From positions 1 through 64,000 of the forward strand of contig JAKUQR010000004.1 of the NCBI GenBank assembly GCA_022450155.1: a stretch of 64,000 bases of DNA, given 5' to 3'. The translations under genes were made by a program, and so were the position numbers. How positions within the stretch are numbered: the first letter of the stretch is position 1; every line of letters begins with the position of its first letter. Under the pieces are notes generated by a model, which made no database searches, was not told the DNA's origin, and saw nothing but the letters and a program-made list of their open reading frames with translations. Shown here piece by piece: positions 47,701 to 55,481 of the stretch. Source of the DNA: Gammaproteobacteria bacterium (GTDB lineage Bacteria > Pseudomonadota > Gammaproteobacteria > Arenicellales > UBA868).

Positions 47701-47911
47701 TGAATGTACGGGCGAGTACGTGATGTATGCCGGGACGCCCGTTGGCTGTTGGCGGCCCTTCGTTGAAGGTAAACAGAGGGCGGCCTTCGGTATTGGCTAG
47801 GGTTTTTTCGAATACCTGATTTTCTCGCCAGAAATCGAGCACATCAGATTCCAGTGTCGGACCATCGTATCGGCTAGAAGCCCTCTGGAATACCATCTCA
47901 TCGCTCTCCAT
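44759..47911 (-). CDS. ileS: isoleucyl-tRNA synthetase, type 2 (eukaryote-like)
   Basis: 1050 residues from ATG 47911. Charges tRNA-Ile. The HIGH region has the type 2 form PTANGRPGIHHVLARTFKD (Gly61-Ile-His63-His64), and KMSKS is at 598-602. The editing CP1 domain contains WTTTPWTLPSN. No C-terminal zinc-finger Cys cluster is visible, typical of type 2, the group with members that tolerate mupirocin. Gammaproteobacteria usually carry type 1 ileS with ribF and lspA, which are absent here. GGGGG lies six bases upstream of the ATG, inside a sequestering hairpin of the T-box leader. Probably acquired by transfer. Confidence 0.93.
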   Translation of the reverse strand: MESDEMVFQRASSRYDGPTLESDVLDFWRENQVFEKTLANTEGRPLFTFNEGPPTANGRPGIHHVLARTFKDIYPRYKTMRGFHAPRKGGWDTHGLPVEHEIEKELGIFDKQKIESQIGVAEFNRRCRESVMRYIGDWEKMTERMGFWVDLDQAYYTLDNQYIESVWQLLKIIWDKGLIYQDYKVVPYDPRIGATLSSHEVAQGYREVEDPSVTVRFRLTETDNTAFLVWTTTPWTLPSNLALAVGADIDYVYIQYGDEVLILAAAQLQSTMREADHKVIKTVKGRDLVGLRYQRLFDHLAADGDICRVHAADFVSTDNGTGIVHVAPAYGVDDLELGQRNDLPVVHGVGLDGYFKSEVTPVAGLFFKDADPVIIDLLETQGLLFRQEKYLHNYPFGWRTGDPLIYYAKNAWYIQTTAVRERMVSLNQTINWVPHTIRDGRFGNWLEHNVDWALSRERFWGTPLPLWTDGEGDFVCIGSIAELEALCGRSLDEVDLHRPAVDDIVFNHPETGQEYRRVPEVIDCWFDSGAMSYAQWHYPFENQEIFDRHFPAEYICEAIDQTRGWFYSLHAIATLVSDSVAYRNCVCLSHIVDKDGKKMSKSLGNIVNPYDVFDHIGADPLRWYFLARLAPEVQKRISINIIAEVASSFINTLWNTYAFFTLYASLDNIDYSQTLDVSKRPEIDRWVLALLHRTTETVTAALDQYDARASGEAIESFVGQLSNWYVRRNRRRFWKSEAGEDKDSAYLTLYLCLKTINRLMAPFMPFLTESVYQNLERTVDTAAPLSVHMTDWPKPDPAWKDDDLIASVDVVQKVVGLGRAARESSRIRVRQPLARLLVRVPTDSHAAAIKHQQTQVLEELNVKSLEFIARDAELISYRLKPNLPRIGKRHGRLIPAIREALSKADAAAVASAHARGESVTLDVAGQEIEFEPDDLLLETTSAAGYSSAESEGFLVGLDTKLTPELIDEGLAREIVRSVQEARKNAGLEVSDRIRLHVSGSADIDRILLSYRDWIMAETLAESWTDSGHNPDYSVDGSLEVHNWHIELSKH

Positions 47912-48215
47912 GAGTGAGCCCCCGGGATGCCTTGATTTGCGGCCTCCGGGGCGACTCGAACCTGTGGGGTCAATCAGAATCGGCGCGCGGTACCACCCGG
48001 CTTCGTCACCGGTCAAAGCTCGGCGACCTCATGGACAGCGTGCTGTCCGCAACCCGGTTTCGGGGGTCAACCGACTGAGTCTAGTGAACGCCGTGGCGTT
48101 GTTCGGTCAGTGGCTCAGGGGTGATATTCACCGGGGTCCGGCCCGGGGATTTCAGCGCCCCCCGGTCTCTGCTGCGCGAGCACGATCGGTTACTCGTCCC
48201 CATCATCGCCTTGAC
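47912..48215 (-). promoter_or_regulatory. T-box riboswitch leader of ileS (isoleucine-specific, translational type)
   Basis: On the minus strand the parts occur in the right order. Stem I base GGGG (48201-48198) pairs with CCCC after the specifier. AGTA at 48194-48191 and GAA at 48129-48127 make the loop-E motif. The specifier ATC (48125-48123) is an Ile codon. A distal AGAGA bulge and GNUG-like loop lie between. Stem II ACCGA..TCGGT and stem III GGACAGC/GCTGTCC follow. The T-box GGGTGGTACCGCG (47998-47986) has UGGU complementary to tRNA ACCA. GCCCC downstream can pair with GGGGGC just before the ATG, hiding the ribosome site, so control is probably of translation: uncharged tRNA-Ile would open it. 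Confidence 0.88.
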
Positions 48216-48218
48216 TGT

Positions 48219-48240
48219 GGCATTTCTTCTAACAAATGCC
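48219..48240. other. hairpin upstream of the T-box
   Basis: GGCATTT and AAATGCC form a 7-bp stem with an 8-base loop. If transcription starts near 48248 it would be the 5' end of the ileS leader. It could also be an operator between the divergent ileS and AEC genes. Confidence 0.4.
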
Positions 48241-48254
48241 CTACAGTGGAGCAA

Positions 48255-48283
48255 AATCTAACCGCGCGATCGGCAAATAGCAA
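48255..48283 (-). promoter_or_regulatory. possible ileS promoter
   Basis: TTGCTA (48283-48278) and TAGATT (48260-48255) with a 17-base spacer, placing a start near 48248, about 335 bases before the ileS ATG and just ahead of the T-box. Sequence match to sigma-70 is moderate. The rest of the gap to 48423 shows nothing else clear. Confidence 0.35.
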
Positions 48284-48423
48284 ACTGTAAACCAGCAAAC
48301 CTATTTTGTTTAACTGCAATGGAGATTTAGCTGAGGCTAGGCCTGGAACGACTTGCCGATGCCCAGGCACCGGCAGCACTATGATGTGTGTCGCGTTGCG
48401 GTTGGTTGACAGGAGATCCGACT

Positions 48424-49365
48424 ATGGCTGATGTGGTCATTGCTATCGTTGCCCCCATCTTTGGCGTCGTGATCTGTGGCTATATCGCAGGTCGTGTCCG
48501 GTTGCTGGACAAGGCGGCCATCCGTGGCATTTCGATCTATGTATTCAACCTCGCAATTCCACTGCTGTTGTTCTACGCCATGGCCAAGATTGATCTGCCC
48601 GAAGTTTTGCCCTGGAGTTATCTGCTGGGCTACTACGGATGCGCGCTGGGCTTTTTCGCTCTGGCATTTACCTTATCTGGCCGGGTCTTCGGCTATCGTC
48701 CTAGGGAGGCCGGTATATTTGCGTTTGGCAGCAGTTACGGCAGTTTCATCCCGCTGGGCATCCCTCTGGTGCTGACTATCTTCGGTGAGCGAGCGACCCT
48801 GCCATTGTTTACGTTGGTGGCGACCCAGGCGCTGGTGATGTTTCCCGTGATGACGCTGGTTCAGGTCTCGGGTGCTGCCCACAGAGACCAGGATTCGCGT
48901 CTGTGGTCGTTTACCCGGGGTGTTATTGCCAATCAGTACCTTGCCGGGATTGCACTGGGCACGTTGGTCAACCTGATGGACGTGCCTTTACCTGAGGTGC
49001 TGGTGGGTGTACTTGAGCTTTTCGCTCAATCAGCAACCCCGTGTGCGTTGTTTGCATTGGGTGCTGCACTGAGCCAGTACCGCGTTGCGGGCTCCTTGGG
49101 CGCATCGGTTGCAATCTGCGTGATGAAGACAATGGTTTTTCCAGCAGGCGTCTGGCTGGTTCTGCGCTTTGTGCTGGAGTTAGACCCGCTGTGGCTGTCG
49201 GTCGCCGTGGTGCTGGCGGCCCTGCCGGTAGGCATTAACACTTATCTGTTTGCGGAACGCTACACGACAGGGGTGCCTTTGGCTGCTGCGTCGACTGTTG
49301 TCAGCACAGCCGTGTCGATGATTACGATCTCGCTGGTTCTTCTGTTACTTGGGCTCTCCGGATGA
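48424..49365 (+). CDS. AEC family transporter (auxin efflux carrier-like permease)
   Basis: 313 residues from ATG 48424, with AGGAGA upstream. Ten hydrophobic helices in the AEC pattern: early VVIAIVAPIFGVVICGYIAG, a NLAIP motif in IYVFNLAIPLLLFYAMA, and the second-half repeat SATPCALFALGAAL with LPVGINTYLFAERY. Related bacterial proteins export or import organic acids such as malate or malonate; the substrate here is unknown. Its 3' end overlaps the convergent deacetylase gene by about 20 bases. Confidence 0.85.
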   Translation: MADVVIAIVAPIFGVVICGYIAGRVRLLDKAAIRGISIYVFNLAIPLLLFYAMAKIDLPEVLPWSYLLGYYGCALGFFALAFTLSGRVFGYRPREAGIFAFGSSYGSFIPLGIPLVLTIFGERATLPLFTLVATQALVMFPVMTLVQVSGAAHRDQDSRLWSFTRGVIANQYLAGIALGTLVNLMDVPLPEVLVGVLELFAQSATPCALFALGAALSQYRVAGSLGASVAICVMKTMVFPAGVWLVLRFVLELDPLWLSVAVVLAALPVGINTYLFAERYTTGVPLAAASTVVSTAVSMITISLVLLLLGLSG

Positions 49366-50322
49366 GCGCCCGTCGGGTCGCGAAATGCCGGCCAGGGACT
49401 GAAGATGACCGCTGACACTGGCGGCCAGTGCATCCAGTGCATAGCCCCCTTCAAGCACAGAAATAAGTCGTCCATTGGCATGCTGGTCGGCGGTTTCCAG
49501 CATCCGCTCGGTCATCCACGCGTAGAACGCGGTAGACAGGTTGATACTGCCGAGAGGATCCGCCTGGTGGGCGTCAAATCCCGCTGAAATCAGGATCACG
49601 TCGGGGCTATAGCTGTTGACAGCCGGCAGGATCTTTTCTCGGAAGGCTTGTTCGTAGTGGCTGTCGTCGCTGCCCGCGGGCATTGGACAGTTCAGTGTGG
49701 TACCGGACCCGTCGCCGATTCCGGTTTCGGAATAAGCGCCAGTTCCAGGATAGTGTGGGTATTGGTGCAGGCTGATATAGAAAATACTGGGATCGCTTTC
49801 GAAGCTGTGCTGCGTCCCGTTCCCATGATGGACGTCCCAGTCCAGAATAACGATCTTCTCCAGCCCGTATTCTTGCTGCAGATAACGGGCGGCGATCGCA
49901 ATGTTGTTGAACAGGCAGAAGCCAAGTGCGACGTCTCGCTCGGCGTGATGGCCAGGAGGTCGGACCAGAGCAAAGCCGTTATTTGCTTTACCTTGGATCA
50001 CGGCATCGGCCAGGGCAAGTACGCCGCCGGCGGCCAGCAGCGCGATCTCGAATGAGGCTTGGCTCACCGCGACGTCGGGGCTGTCCAGATACGCCCGTCC
50101 CTGGCTACACGCCTGTCGAGCCCGCTCGATCAGCGTACGATCATGGATGCTGCGTAGCCAGCGCTCGTCACAGGTCTGTGATTCGACGGGCAGCAGCTGG
50201 CTGAACCATTGTTGTGCGCGCAGGTGGTCCAGCGTGTGGGTCAGGCGGGCGGCGCGCTCCGGATGTCCAGGCCCGGTTTCATGTTCGGCAAACCTCGGGT
50301 CGGTCAGAAAAGCGGTTTTCAT
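49345..50322 (-). CDS. histone deacetylase family protein (class II HDAC/acetylpolyamine amidohydrolase-like)
   Basis: 325 residues from ATG 50322. Zinc-dependent amide hydrolase. RPPGHHAERDVALGFCLFNN holds the His pair, ILDWDVHHGNGTQ the Asp and His zinc ligands, and ISAGFDAHQADPLG the third Asp; LEGGYAL carries the Gly-Gly-Tyr transition-state residue. Bacterial relatives deacetylate polyamines or protein lysines. A TTG seven codons upstream is possible, but MKTAFLTDPRF fits the family start. Confidence 0.9.
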   Translation of the reverse strand: MKTAFLTDPRFAEHETGPGHPERAARLTHTLDHLRAQQWFSQLLPVESQTCDERWLRSIHDRTLIERARQACSQGRAYLDSPDVAVSQASFEIALLAAGGVLALADAVIQGKANNGFALVRPPGHHAERDVALGFCLFNNIAIAARYLQQEYGLEKIVILDWDVHHGNGTQHSFESDPSIFYISLHQYPHYPGTGAYSETGIGDGSGTTLNCPMPAGSDDSHYEQAFREKILPAVNSYSPDVILISAGFDAHQADPLGSINLSTAFYAWMTERMLETADQHANGRLISVLEGGYALDALAASVSGHLQSLAGISRPDGRSSGEPK

Positions 50323-50512
50323 AGGGTGTTTATCCGAATTCAAGAACCTCGCTACAATGATGGTCCCTGATCAAGCATGCCTCGTCAATGCGGCACGATT
50401 GAACTGACCGGATTTGCAGACTTGATGTTATCGACAAGACCCCATTGTTTTGACGCAACACTGGTCGATGACGATGGACCAGACGTGATAGATACTCAAA
50501 CCGAGTGGTCGG

Positions 50513-51301
50513 ATGCCGCTGCTTGATGTCGTGGTTTCGGCAGTGGCAGCAGTTGGCGGTTATCTGCTGCTGTTTAAGTACTGGCCGTTGGGTCCCGCCG
50601 CAGGCTCAGGAGTTAAGCACATGACCTGGGTGGATCCGCCGACCGGCGACAGCTTTACCATCGGCACCTACAATATTCACCGGTCCCGGGGGACTGACGG
50701 CCGACGCGACCTTAATCGTATTGCCGAGGTTATTAAAGACTGTGACATTGTTGGATTGCAGGAAGTCGAAGGATCAACCTGGCGCGGACTGAACAACCAG
50801 GCCTACTTGTTGTCAGAAAAGCTCGCTTGCGCGGTTCATTTCGCGCCCACCCGGCGGCGATGTCTGGTGGCGAATCGAGGCAATGCCCTGCTTACGCGTA
50901 TTCCCGTCGAACGCTGGCATCGTGAACCCTTATTGCCGACGCACGGCAAGCGTTATCGCAACCTGACACGATACGAGATCGGTGTGAACGGCAAGACGGT
51001 GCATGTCATTAACACGCACCTATCTCATCCGGATCGTCAACGCCATCCGTTTGAACGGGTATTGGATGTTTTTGAACAATACGATCACGCGATTCTGCTC
51101 GGTGACTTTAACGTTGAAGCGGGTCACGAGTGCCTTGACCGACTGCGAACGCTTGCAGCGCAGGACGCAGCTAGCCAGGCCGGAGGGCCACCCGGGCGCA
51201 TTGACTGGTTGCTTGTTCGCGGGTTGAAGATTATTGATGCGTGGTACACCCCGGCCGGACCATCAGACCATCCGTTCTACGCGGTGCGCGTTTCCTTCTA
51301 A
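50513..51301 (+). CDS. endonuclease/exonuclease/phosphatase family protein
   Basis: 262 residues. A hydrophobic N-terminus (VVVSAVAAVGGYLLLF) anchors or exports a domain of the DNase I-like fold. Motifs: TYNIHRSRG (Asn), GLQEVEG (Glu metal ligand), NTHLSH (His), LGDFNVEAG (Asp, Asn), RIDWLLVRG (Asp) and PSDHPFYAV (Asp-His). The complete active site suggests a phosphodiesterase or nuclease, substrate unknown. Its stop overlaps the convergent LPS-kinase-like gene by four bases. Confidence 0.85.
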   Translation: MPLLDVVVSAVAAVGGYLLLFKYWPLGPAAGSGVKHMTWVDPPTGDSFTIGTYNIHRSRGTDGRRDLNRIAEVIKDCDIVGLQEVEGSTWRGLNNQAYLLSEKLACAVHFAPTRRRCLVANRGNALLTRIPVERWHREPLLPTHGKRYRNLTRYEIGVNGKTVHVINTHLSHPDRQRHPFERVLDVFEQYDHAILLGDFNVEAGHECLDRLRTLAAQDAASQAGGPPGRIDWLLVRGLKIIDAWYTPAGPSDHPFYAVRVSF

Positions 51302-52074
51302 GACGGGTGGTCGGTCAGGAAACCTTGGGCCGACAGCAATTGCCGGGCGGTCGCCAGTAAAACCGGGTTGTCTTGCCAGTTTCGAAGAAAGCGGTTGATG
51401 TCTTTTCTGGCGGCCTGTTGATAAGTTGATTCACTCTTATGCTGCCGCATGACGTCGAGATCGATCAGTACCGGCCCACGGCTCGACAGCAAAATGTTGC
51501 TGGCTTTAAGGTCACCATGTGAGATCCGCTCACGCCTCAGCTTGCACAGGATCTCGACTATCTCGCCCAAGGTTCTTTCGATCTCGGCAGGGGGAACATC
51601 ACCTTTGAAATGGTCTAGACAGCTGATTCCATCCACAAATTCAGATACAAACCAGGATCTACCCTTTAAACCAACCTGGATTTCCTGGATCCAGGCAACG
51701 GCCGGTGCCACAGAAATATCCAGGCTCCGCAAGGTTCGGGTGAAGTGCCAGCAGTTCTCAGCTCGTGAGCTGCGAACGGTGCGGCGGAGACGATGCCAGG
51801 CATTCTTGGTGTTGTAACGCTTGATTACAAATGTGTGACTATCTCGGAAGATTAGTCCAACCGTAGTTGTGTTGTCGTTTTTTACGATGTGACATTCTGG
51901 ATCGGACAGTGCTAGATCTGGGTTCTTGAGAGTGTGGCGTATCAGCGGTGAATCATCGCGTAAATAATGGTGTATATGTAGATGACCTGAGGAAAGTTGA
52001 TTCGCCATATCGGAGAGCAGCGTGAGGTTGTCCGTCGGGATCTGCGATTGTGTTTCCATCTGTAAATCGCGCAT
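51298..52074 (-). CDS. lipopolysaccharide kinase (InaA/WaaP-like) family protein
   Basis: 258 residues of the bacterial protein-kinase-like fold. FVIKRYN holds the ATP-binding Lys, FVSEFVDG is the hinge, ISHGDLKASNILL is the catalytic loop with Asp, and VLIDLDVM is the DFG-equivalent. It probably phosphorylates a heptose or Kdo of the LPS inner core. It sits 30 bases after the fused transferase/kinase, so this cell has two such kinases in tandem. Confidence 0.82.
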   Translation of the reverse strand: MRDLQMETQSQIPTDNLTLLSDMANQLSSGHLHIHHYLRDDSPLIRHTLKNPDLALSDPECHIVKNDNTTTVGLIFRDSHTFVIKRYNTKNAWHRLRRTVRSSRAENCWHFTRTLRSLDISVAPAVAWIQEIQVGLKGRSWFVSEFVDGISCLDHFKGDVPPAEIERTLGEIVEILCKLRRERISHGDLKASNILLSSRGPVLIDLDVMRQHKSESTYQQAARKDINRFLRNWQDNPVLLATARQLLSAQGFLTDHPS

Positions 52075-52103
52075 CCCAGACCGTGTCGCGCCCCTTGGTA
52101 AGG

Positions 52104-54311
52104 TCAGTGCTGGATCCTGGCCGGTGTCAGAGGGGTGTTAGCAACATTGCCTGTCTTTCTCGTCCGACGCGGTTCAGAACGATACAGGTTCTGGGCGCGT
52201 GATCGCACTTTGCGCCAAAAGCGGTTGTTGTTTTGCAACGCCTCGAGTACCTGTCGGTTGCTGATATTTTCGTAAGTAGACATGAATCTTATAAGGTCGC
52301 GTTTGGTTAGGCCGAGACCCATACTGGAGTAGTGCAGTCCGGACACGTCTCTCATCTTCCAGCGGGAGGGAGTTACGCTCTGTGGTGGTTGGGGTCGCTG
52401 CAGTTTTAGCGCCCCTTGTACGATCGCCTTGATCCAGGCGCTTTTCGTTGGTTTATGAATCTGCATTCGGTGTAGGTCGATAAGGAAAAGACTGCAATTT
52501 TCGGGAGTTGGTTCATGCGACTCTTTGGTCCGCTGCAGCAGGAAATGACTGAGGTAGAAGTCCCGATGGTTGGCACCGCTGTTGTGCAGAATTCGAGCTG
52601 TTTGTGCTAGTTGTTCGATTAACCAGCGTTTAAAGCAAATTTTGTCGGGTAGCTTGTTGGCATTACGCCCCCAAAATTTTTTATCTTTGAACAGATCTTC
52701 AAGACTTATAGCTCTTGGAATCTCATCTGTCACGATCAGCGATTGGCGTTTAGCAGGATTGTTTAATATCTTCCCAAAGCGGCGTTCCCGGGTGCCATAA
52801 CCCGCGATGTTGAGGGTATTCAGTCCAATATTCTGGAGCAGTGTCAGGCGACGAAGGTGGTGGACACCTTTCCATTCATTTTCCGCACCGAGTACGGGCA
52901 ACCGGAGGGAGGTCAGGTTTTTCCCAATTTCTTTCCAACCCACACCATCATGGATTTTCAAGTAGTAACGTTGACCGTTGTGACTGAAGGAAACAGTTCG
53001 GCGACCCTCATCAGCTAGCTTGTCTCGAGCCTCTACGACGTTATGGCGACCACCAATTGCGTTCTTCCCGATATCCAAGAGCTCATCAAAATTCAATTGG
53101 CCAAGATCTTCGCGCAAGTAGATGTTATGTATATTTTGGGTGTCAGGTATGCAGTTTATCGGGGAGATTTTTCTACGTTCGTAAGTCTCAATTGCGTCAA
53201 CGGCTCTAGCTGGCATTTTGTAAAGGACCGGATTCTTGCCGTAGCGTTGGCCATTTTCAGACCATCGGTCGTGATAAGGTGAGGTTAGCATGCTCTCCAA
53301 CTGGGAATTCAGCGCTTCCTGGTCGAACGGTGAGTCCAACACGATACCTGCCTCGGCGGCTTTTATATGGTCCGCATAACCGCACACATCCGTTGCTAAG
53401 ACGGGGAGTCCTGCAGATATAGCTTCAAGCAGAACCGTACCTGTATTTTCGTTATGTGCCGGGTGCACCATCAGATCACCGACGGCAAGCAGTTTGGGGA
53501 TGTCTTCTCGTGATCGCCCACCTAGGAAAAGGACTTGCTTAGATACCGACAGCCTATCGGCCTGTTTTCGGTATTGTTTTTCATCATCATCGTCACCAAC
53601 AACAATCAGACTAGTGCGTTCTTGGATATCTATTGGCAGACTGGCTAGAGCAGTGATGCCCCGATCAAGCCCTTTAGTTCTGAAGCCAGAACCAATAAAC
53701 ATCAGCAATAGATCGTTGATAGGCAGGTCGAGTTCTACGCGGAGCTTTTCTCTTTGGTGAACGCGATCTGTAATTGGTGAAAAACTTGCGTCCAGTGTCG
53801 GAGGAAGCAAGTGGAATCGCTCATTGGGAGTGAAATAATACTCTTGGTACTCGCTTTTTTGTCGCTCTGACAGCGAAAGAATGAGTGTTTGGCTTTTCAC
53901 GCCGAATACAGCTTCTTCAAATGAATACCGACCCTTGTAGCGTCGCGTCAGTTTGTAGATGGCGGGGTACTGAGTACCTTTATCCCCGACGTAGCAGCTG
54001 TCTGCTCCATAGTAAAGATCAAGACCGGGCATTTTGTTGAAGCCGACGACTACATCAAAGGCCTGTTTCTTGAGCTCTACCTGTAGTTTGTTATGGAACT
54101 GCTCATTTTGGGCATGATTTGAGAATTTCAACGATATCTTCGGAGACTCTAGAACTGTAAACTGGGCCCCCTCCGGACGCTCTCCCTGCCACTCCGACAC
54201 AAAAACGTGTGCACTGTGTCCTCGGTTCAGGCACTCCTCCAGAATACGGCCAAAGTCGAGTGATAGACCGCTGTAGGGCGAATACTTAAACAGACAGAAT
54301 GCGATTTTCAT
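52104..54311 (-). CDS. fused LPS-core glycosyltransferase (WaaG-like) and heptose kinase (WaaP-like)
   Basis: 735 residues with two domains. Residues 1-385 are a GT-B glycosyltransferase of family 4, like WaaG: MKIAFCLFKYSPYSGLSLDF, FIGSGFRTKGLDRGI, and the E-x7-E pair E288/E296 in NENTGTVLLEAISAGLPVL. Residues 400-735 are a WaaP-type kinase: YYLKIH with Lys452, ENEW, the catalytic loop NHRDFYLSHFLL with Asp584 and the metal-binding IDLHRMQI with Asp612. In Pseudomonas these are separate adjacent genes. The fusion would add glucose to and phosphorylate inner-core heptose. No stop or frame break separates the halves. Confidence 0.88.
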   Translation of the reverse strand: MKIAFCLFKYSPYSGLSLDFGRILEECLNRGHSAHVFVSEWQGERPEGAQFTVLESPKISLKFSNHAQNEQFHNKLQVELKKQAFDVVVGFNKMPGLDLYYGADSCYVGDKGTQYPAIYKLTRRYKGRYSFEEAVFGVKSQTLILSLSERQKSEYQEYYFTPNERFHLLPPTLDASFSPITDRVHQREKLRVELDLPINDLLLMFIGSGFRTKGLDRGITALASLPIDIQERTSLIVVGDDDDEKQYRKQADRLSVSKQVLFLGGRSREDIPKLLAVGDLMVHPAHNENTGTVLLEAISAGLPVLATDVCGYADHIKAAEAGIVLDSPFDQEALNSQLESMLTSPYHDRWSENGQRYGKNPVLYKMPARAVDAIETYERRKISPINCIPDTQNIHNIYLREDLGQLNFDELLDIGKNAIGGRHNVVEARDKLADEGRRTVSFSHNGQRYYLKIHDGVGWKEIGKNLTSLRLPVLGAENEWKGVHHLRRLTLLQNIGLNTLNIAGYGTRERRFGKILNNPAKRQSLIVTDEIPRAISLEDLFKDKKFWGRNANKLPDKICFKRWLIEQLAQTARILHNSGANHRDFYLSHFLLQRTKESHEPTPENCSLFLIDLHRMQIHKPTKSAWIKAIVQGALKLQRPQPPQSVTPSRWKMRDVSGLHYSSMGLGLTKRDLIRFMSTYENISNRQVLEALQNNNRFWRKVRSRAQNLYRSEPRRTRKTGNVANTPLTPARIQH

Positions 54312-54417
54312 GAGGAGAACGGCCCCTTATTCGATAGGCCATTGTGGATAGTTTAACCGTCTTTACTGCCGATTTTCGGGATCAGAATTAATGCAAGTAG
54401 ATAGCCGGCTATTGCAG

Positions 54418-55416
54418 CTAACGGCACTCCCAGTTGTAGGCCGTGCGGCAGATTATCGCCAGGTCATCGTATTGCGGTGTCCACTTCAAGACCTCCCGAA
54501 TCGCACGGTTATCGGCCACTAATTGGGCAGGATCCCCCGCCCGACGGTCCGCCTCTACGATGGCTAAGTGCTTGCCGCTGACCTGCTCGATGGTATCAAG
54601 GACCTGACGGACACTGAAACCCCGACCATAACCACAATTCAGAACCTGTGATTCGCCCCCTGACTGCAGGTGATCGAGCGCGCACAGATGGGCTGCTGCG
54701 AGATCTTCGACATGAATGTAATCCCGGATACAGGTGCCATCGGGTGTAGCGTAATCGTGGCCGAATATCGATATCGACGGGCGCTGCCCGGTTGCGGTTT
54801 CACAGGCGACCTTGATTAAGTGGGTTGCCTCCGGAGTCGCCTGACCCAGAGTGCCGTCAAGACTGGCACCGGCAACATTGAAGTAGCGAAGTGCAACGTA
54901 CTTGAGACCCGTATCGCCTTGCCCACCGCCGAGCGCCATATCACGCAGCGTCCATTCGGTAATCAGCTTGGTCCGGCCGTAGGGGTTGACCGGTATCGTG
55001 GGATGGTGTTCTGCAACCGGGACTTGTTCGGGGTCTCCGTAAACAGCGGCACTGGAAGAAAAAATAAAGTACCCTACTCCTGATTCACAACATGCACGGA
55101 TCAGGTTCAACGATGCGACCACGTTGTTGCGATAGTACTTTGCTGGTTCAGCGACGGATTCGGGTACAACGATATGCCCGGCAAAGTGGATGACCGCATC
55201 GATCCGCTGCTGGCGTAGGAGTGACGACATGGCGGTCTTATCGCTGACATCAAGCTGGTGAAAGTCAGCCGTTGGTGGCACTGCCCAACGATGGCCACTG
55301 TACAGGTTGTCGACAACGGTCACCTGATGTCCGGCTGCCAGCAATTGCCGGACGGTGTGCGAGCCAATATATCCCGCACCACCGGTAACCAGGATTTTTA
55401 GGGGTGATGTCGGCAA
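54418..55416 (-). CDS. galE: UDP-glucose 4-epimerase
   Basis: 332 residues, extended short-chain dehydrogenase. NAD motif VTGGAGYIGSH, catalytic Ser/Tyr/Lys in FSSSAAVYGDP and NPYGRTK, and LNCGYGRGFSVRQVLD. Supplies UDP-galactose for surface sugars, in keeping with the LPS genes around it. TTG start. About 100 bases before the fusion gene on the same strand. Confidence 0.93.
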   Translation of the reverse strand: MPTSPLKILVTGGAGYIGSHTVRQLLAAGHQVTVVDNLYSGHRWAVPPTADFHQLDVSDKTAMSSLLRQQRIDAVIHFAGHIVVPESVAEPAKYYRNNVVASLNLIRACCESGVGYFIFSSSAAVYGDPEQVPVAEHHPTIPVNPYGRTKLITEWTLRDMALGGGQGDTGLKYVALRYFNVAGASLDGTLGQATPEATHLIKVACETATGQRPSISIFGHDYATPDGTCIRDYIHVEDLAAAHLCALDHLQSGGESQVLNCGYGRGFSVRQVLDTIEQVSGKHLAIVEADRRAGDPAQLVADNRAIREVLKWTPQYDDLAIICRTAYNWECR

Positions 55417-55481
55417 ATCTAGGCCTCAGGCGGTTGCAACAACGGGCATTATATCTATGCCTGCGACCCTTTCTGGTTTGA

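Noticed and set aside
47945-47965. T-arm-like GGTTCGAGTC on the minus strand, suggesting a tRNA
   Set aside because: No cloverleaf can be built around it; it lies in the T-box leader just before the sequestering hairpin.
47910-48290. 126-residue plus-strand open frame opposite the ileS leader
   Set aside because: Arg/Pro/Gly-rich antisense of structured RNA; no ribosome site and better explained by the T-box.
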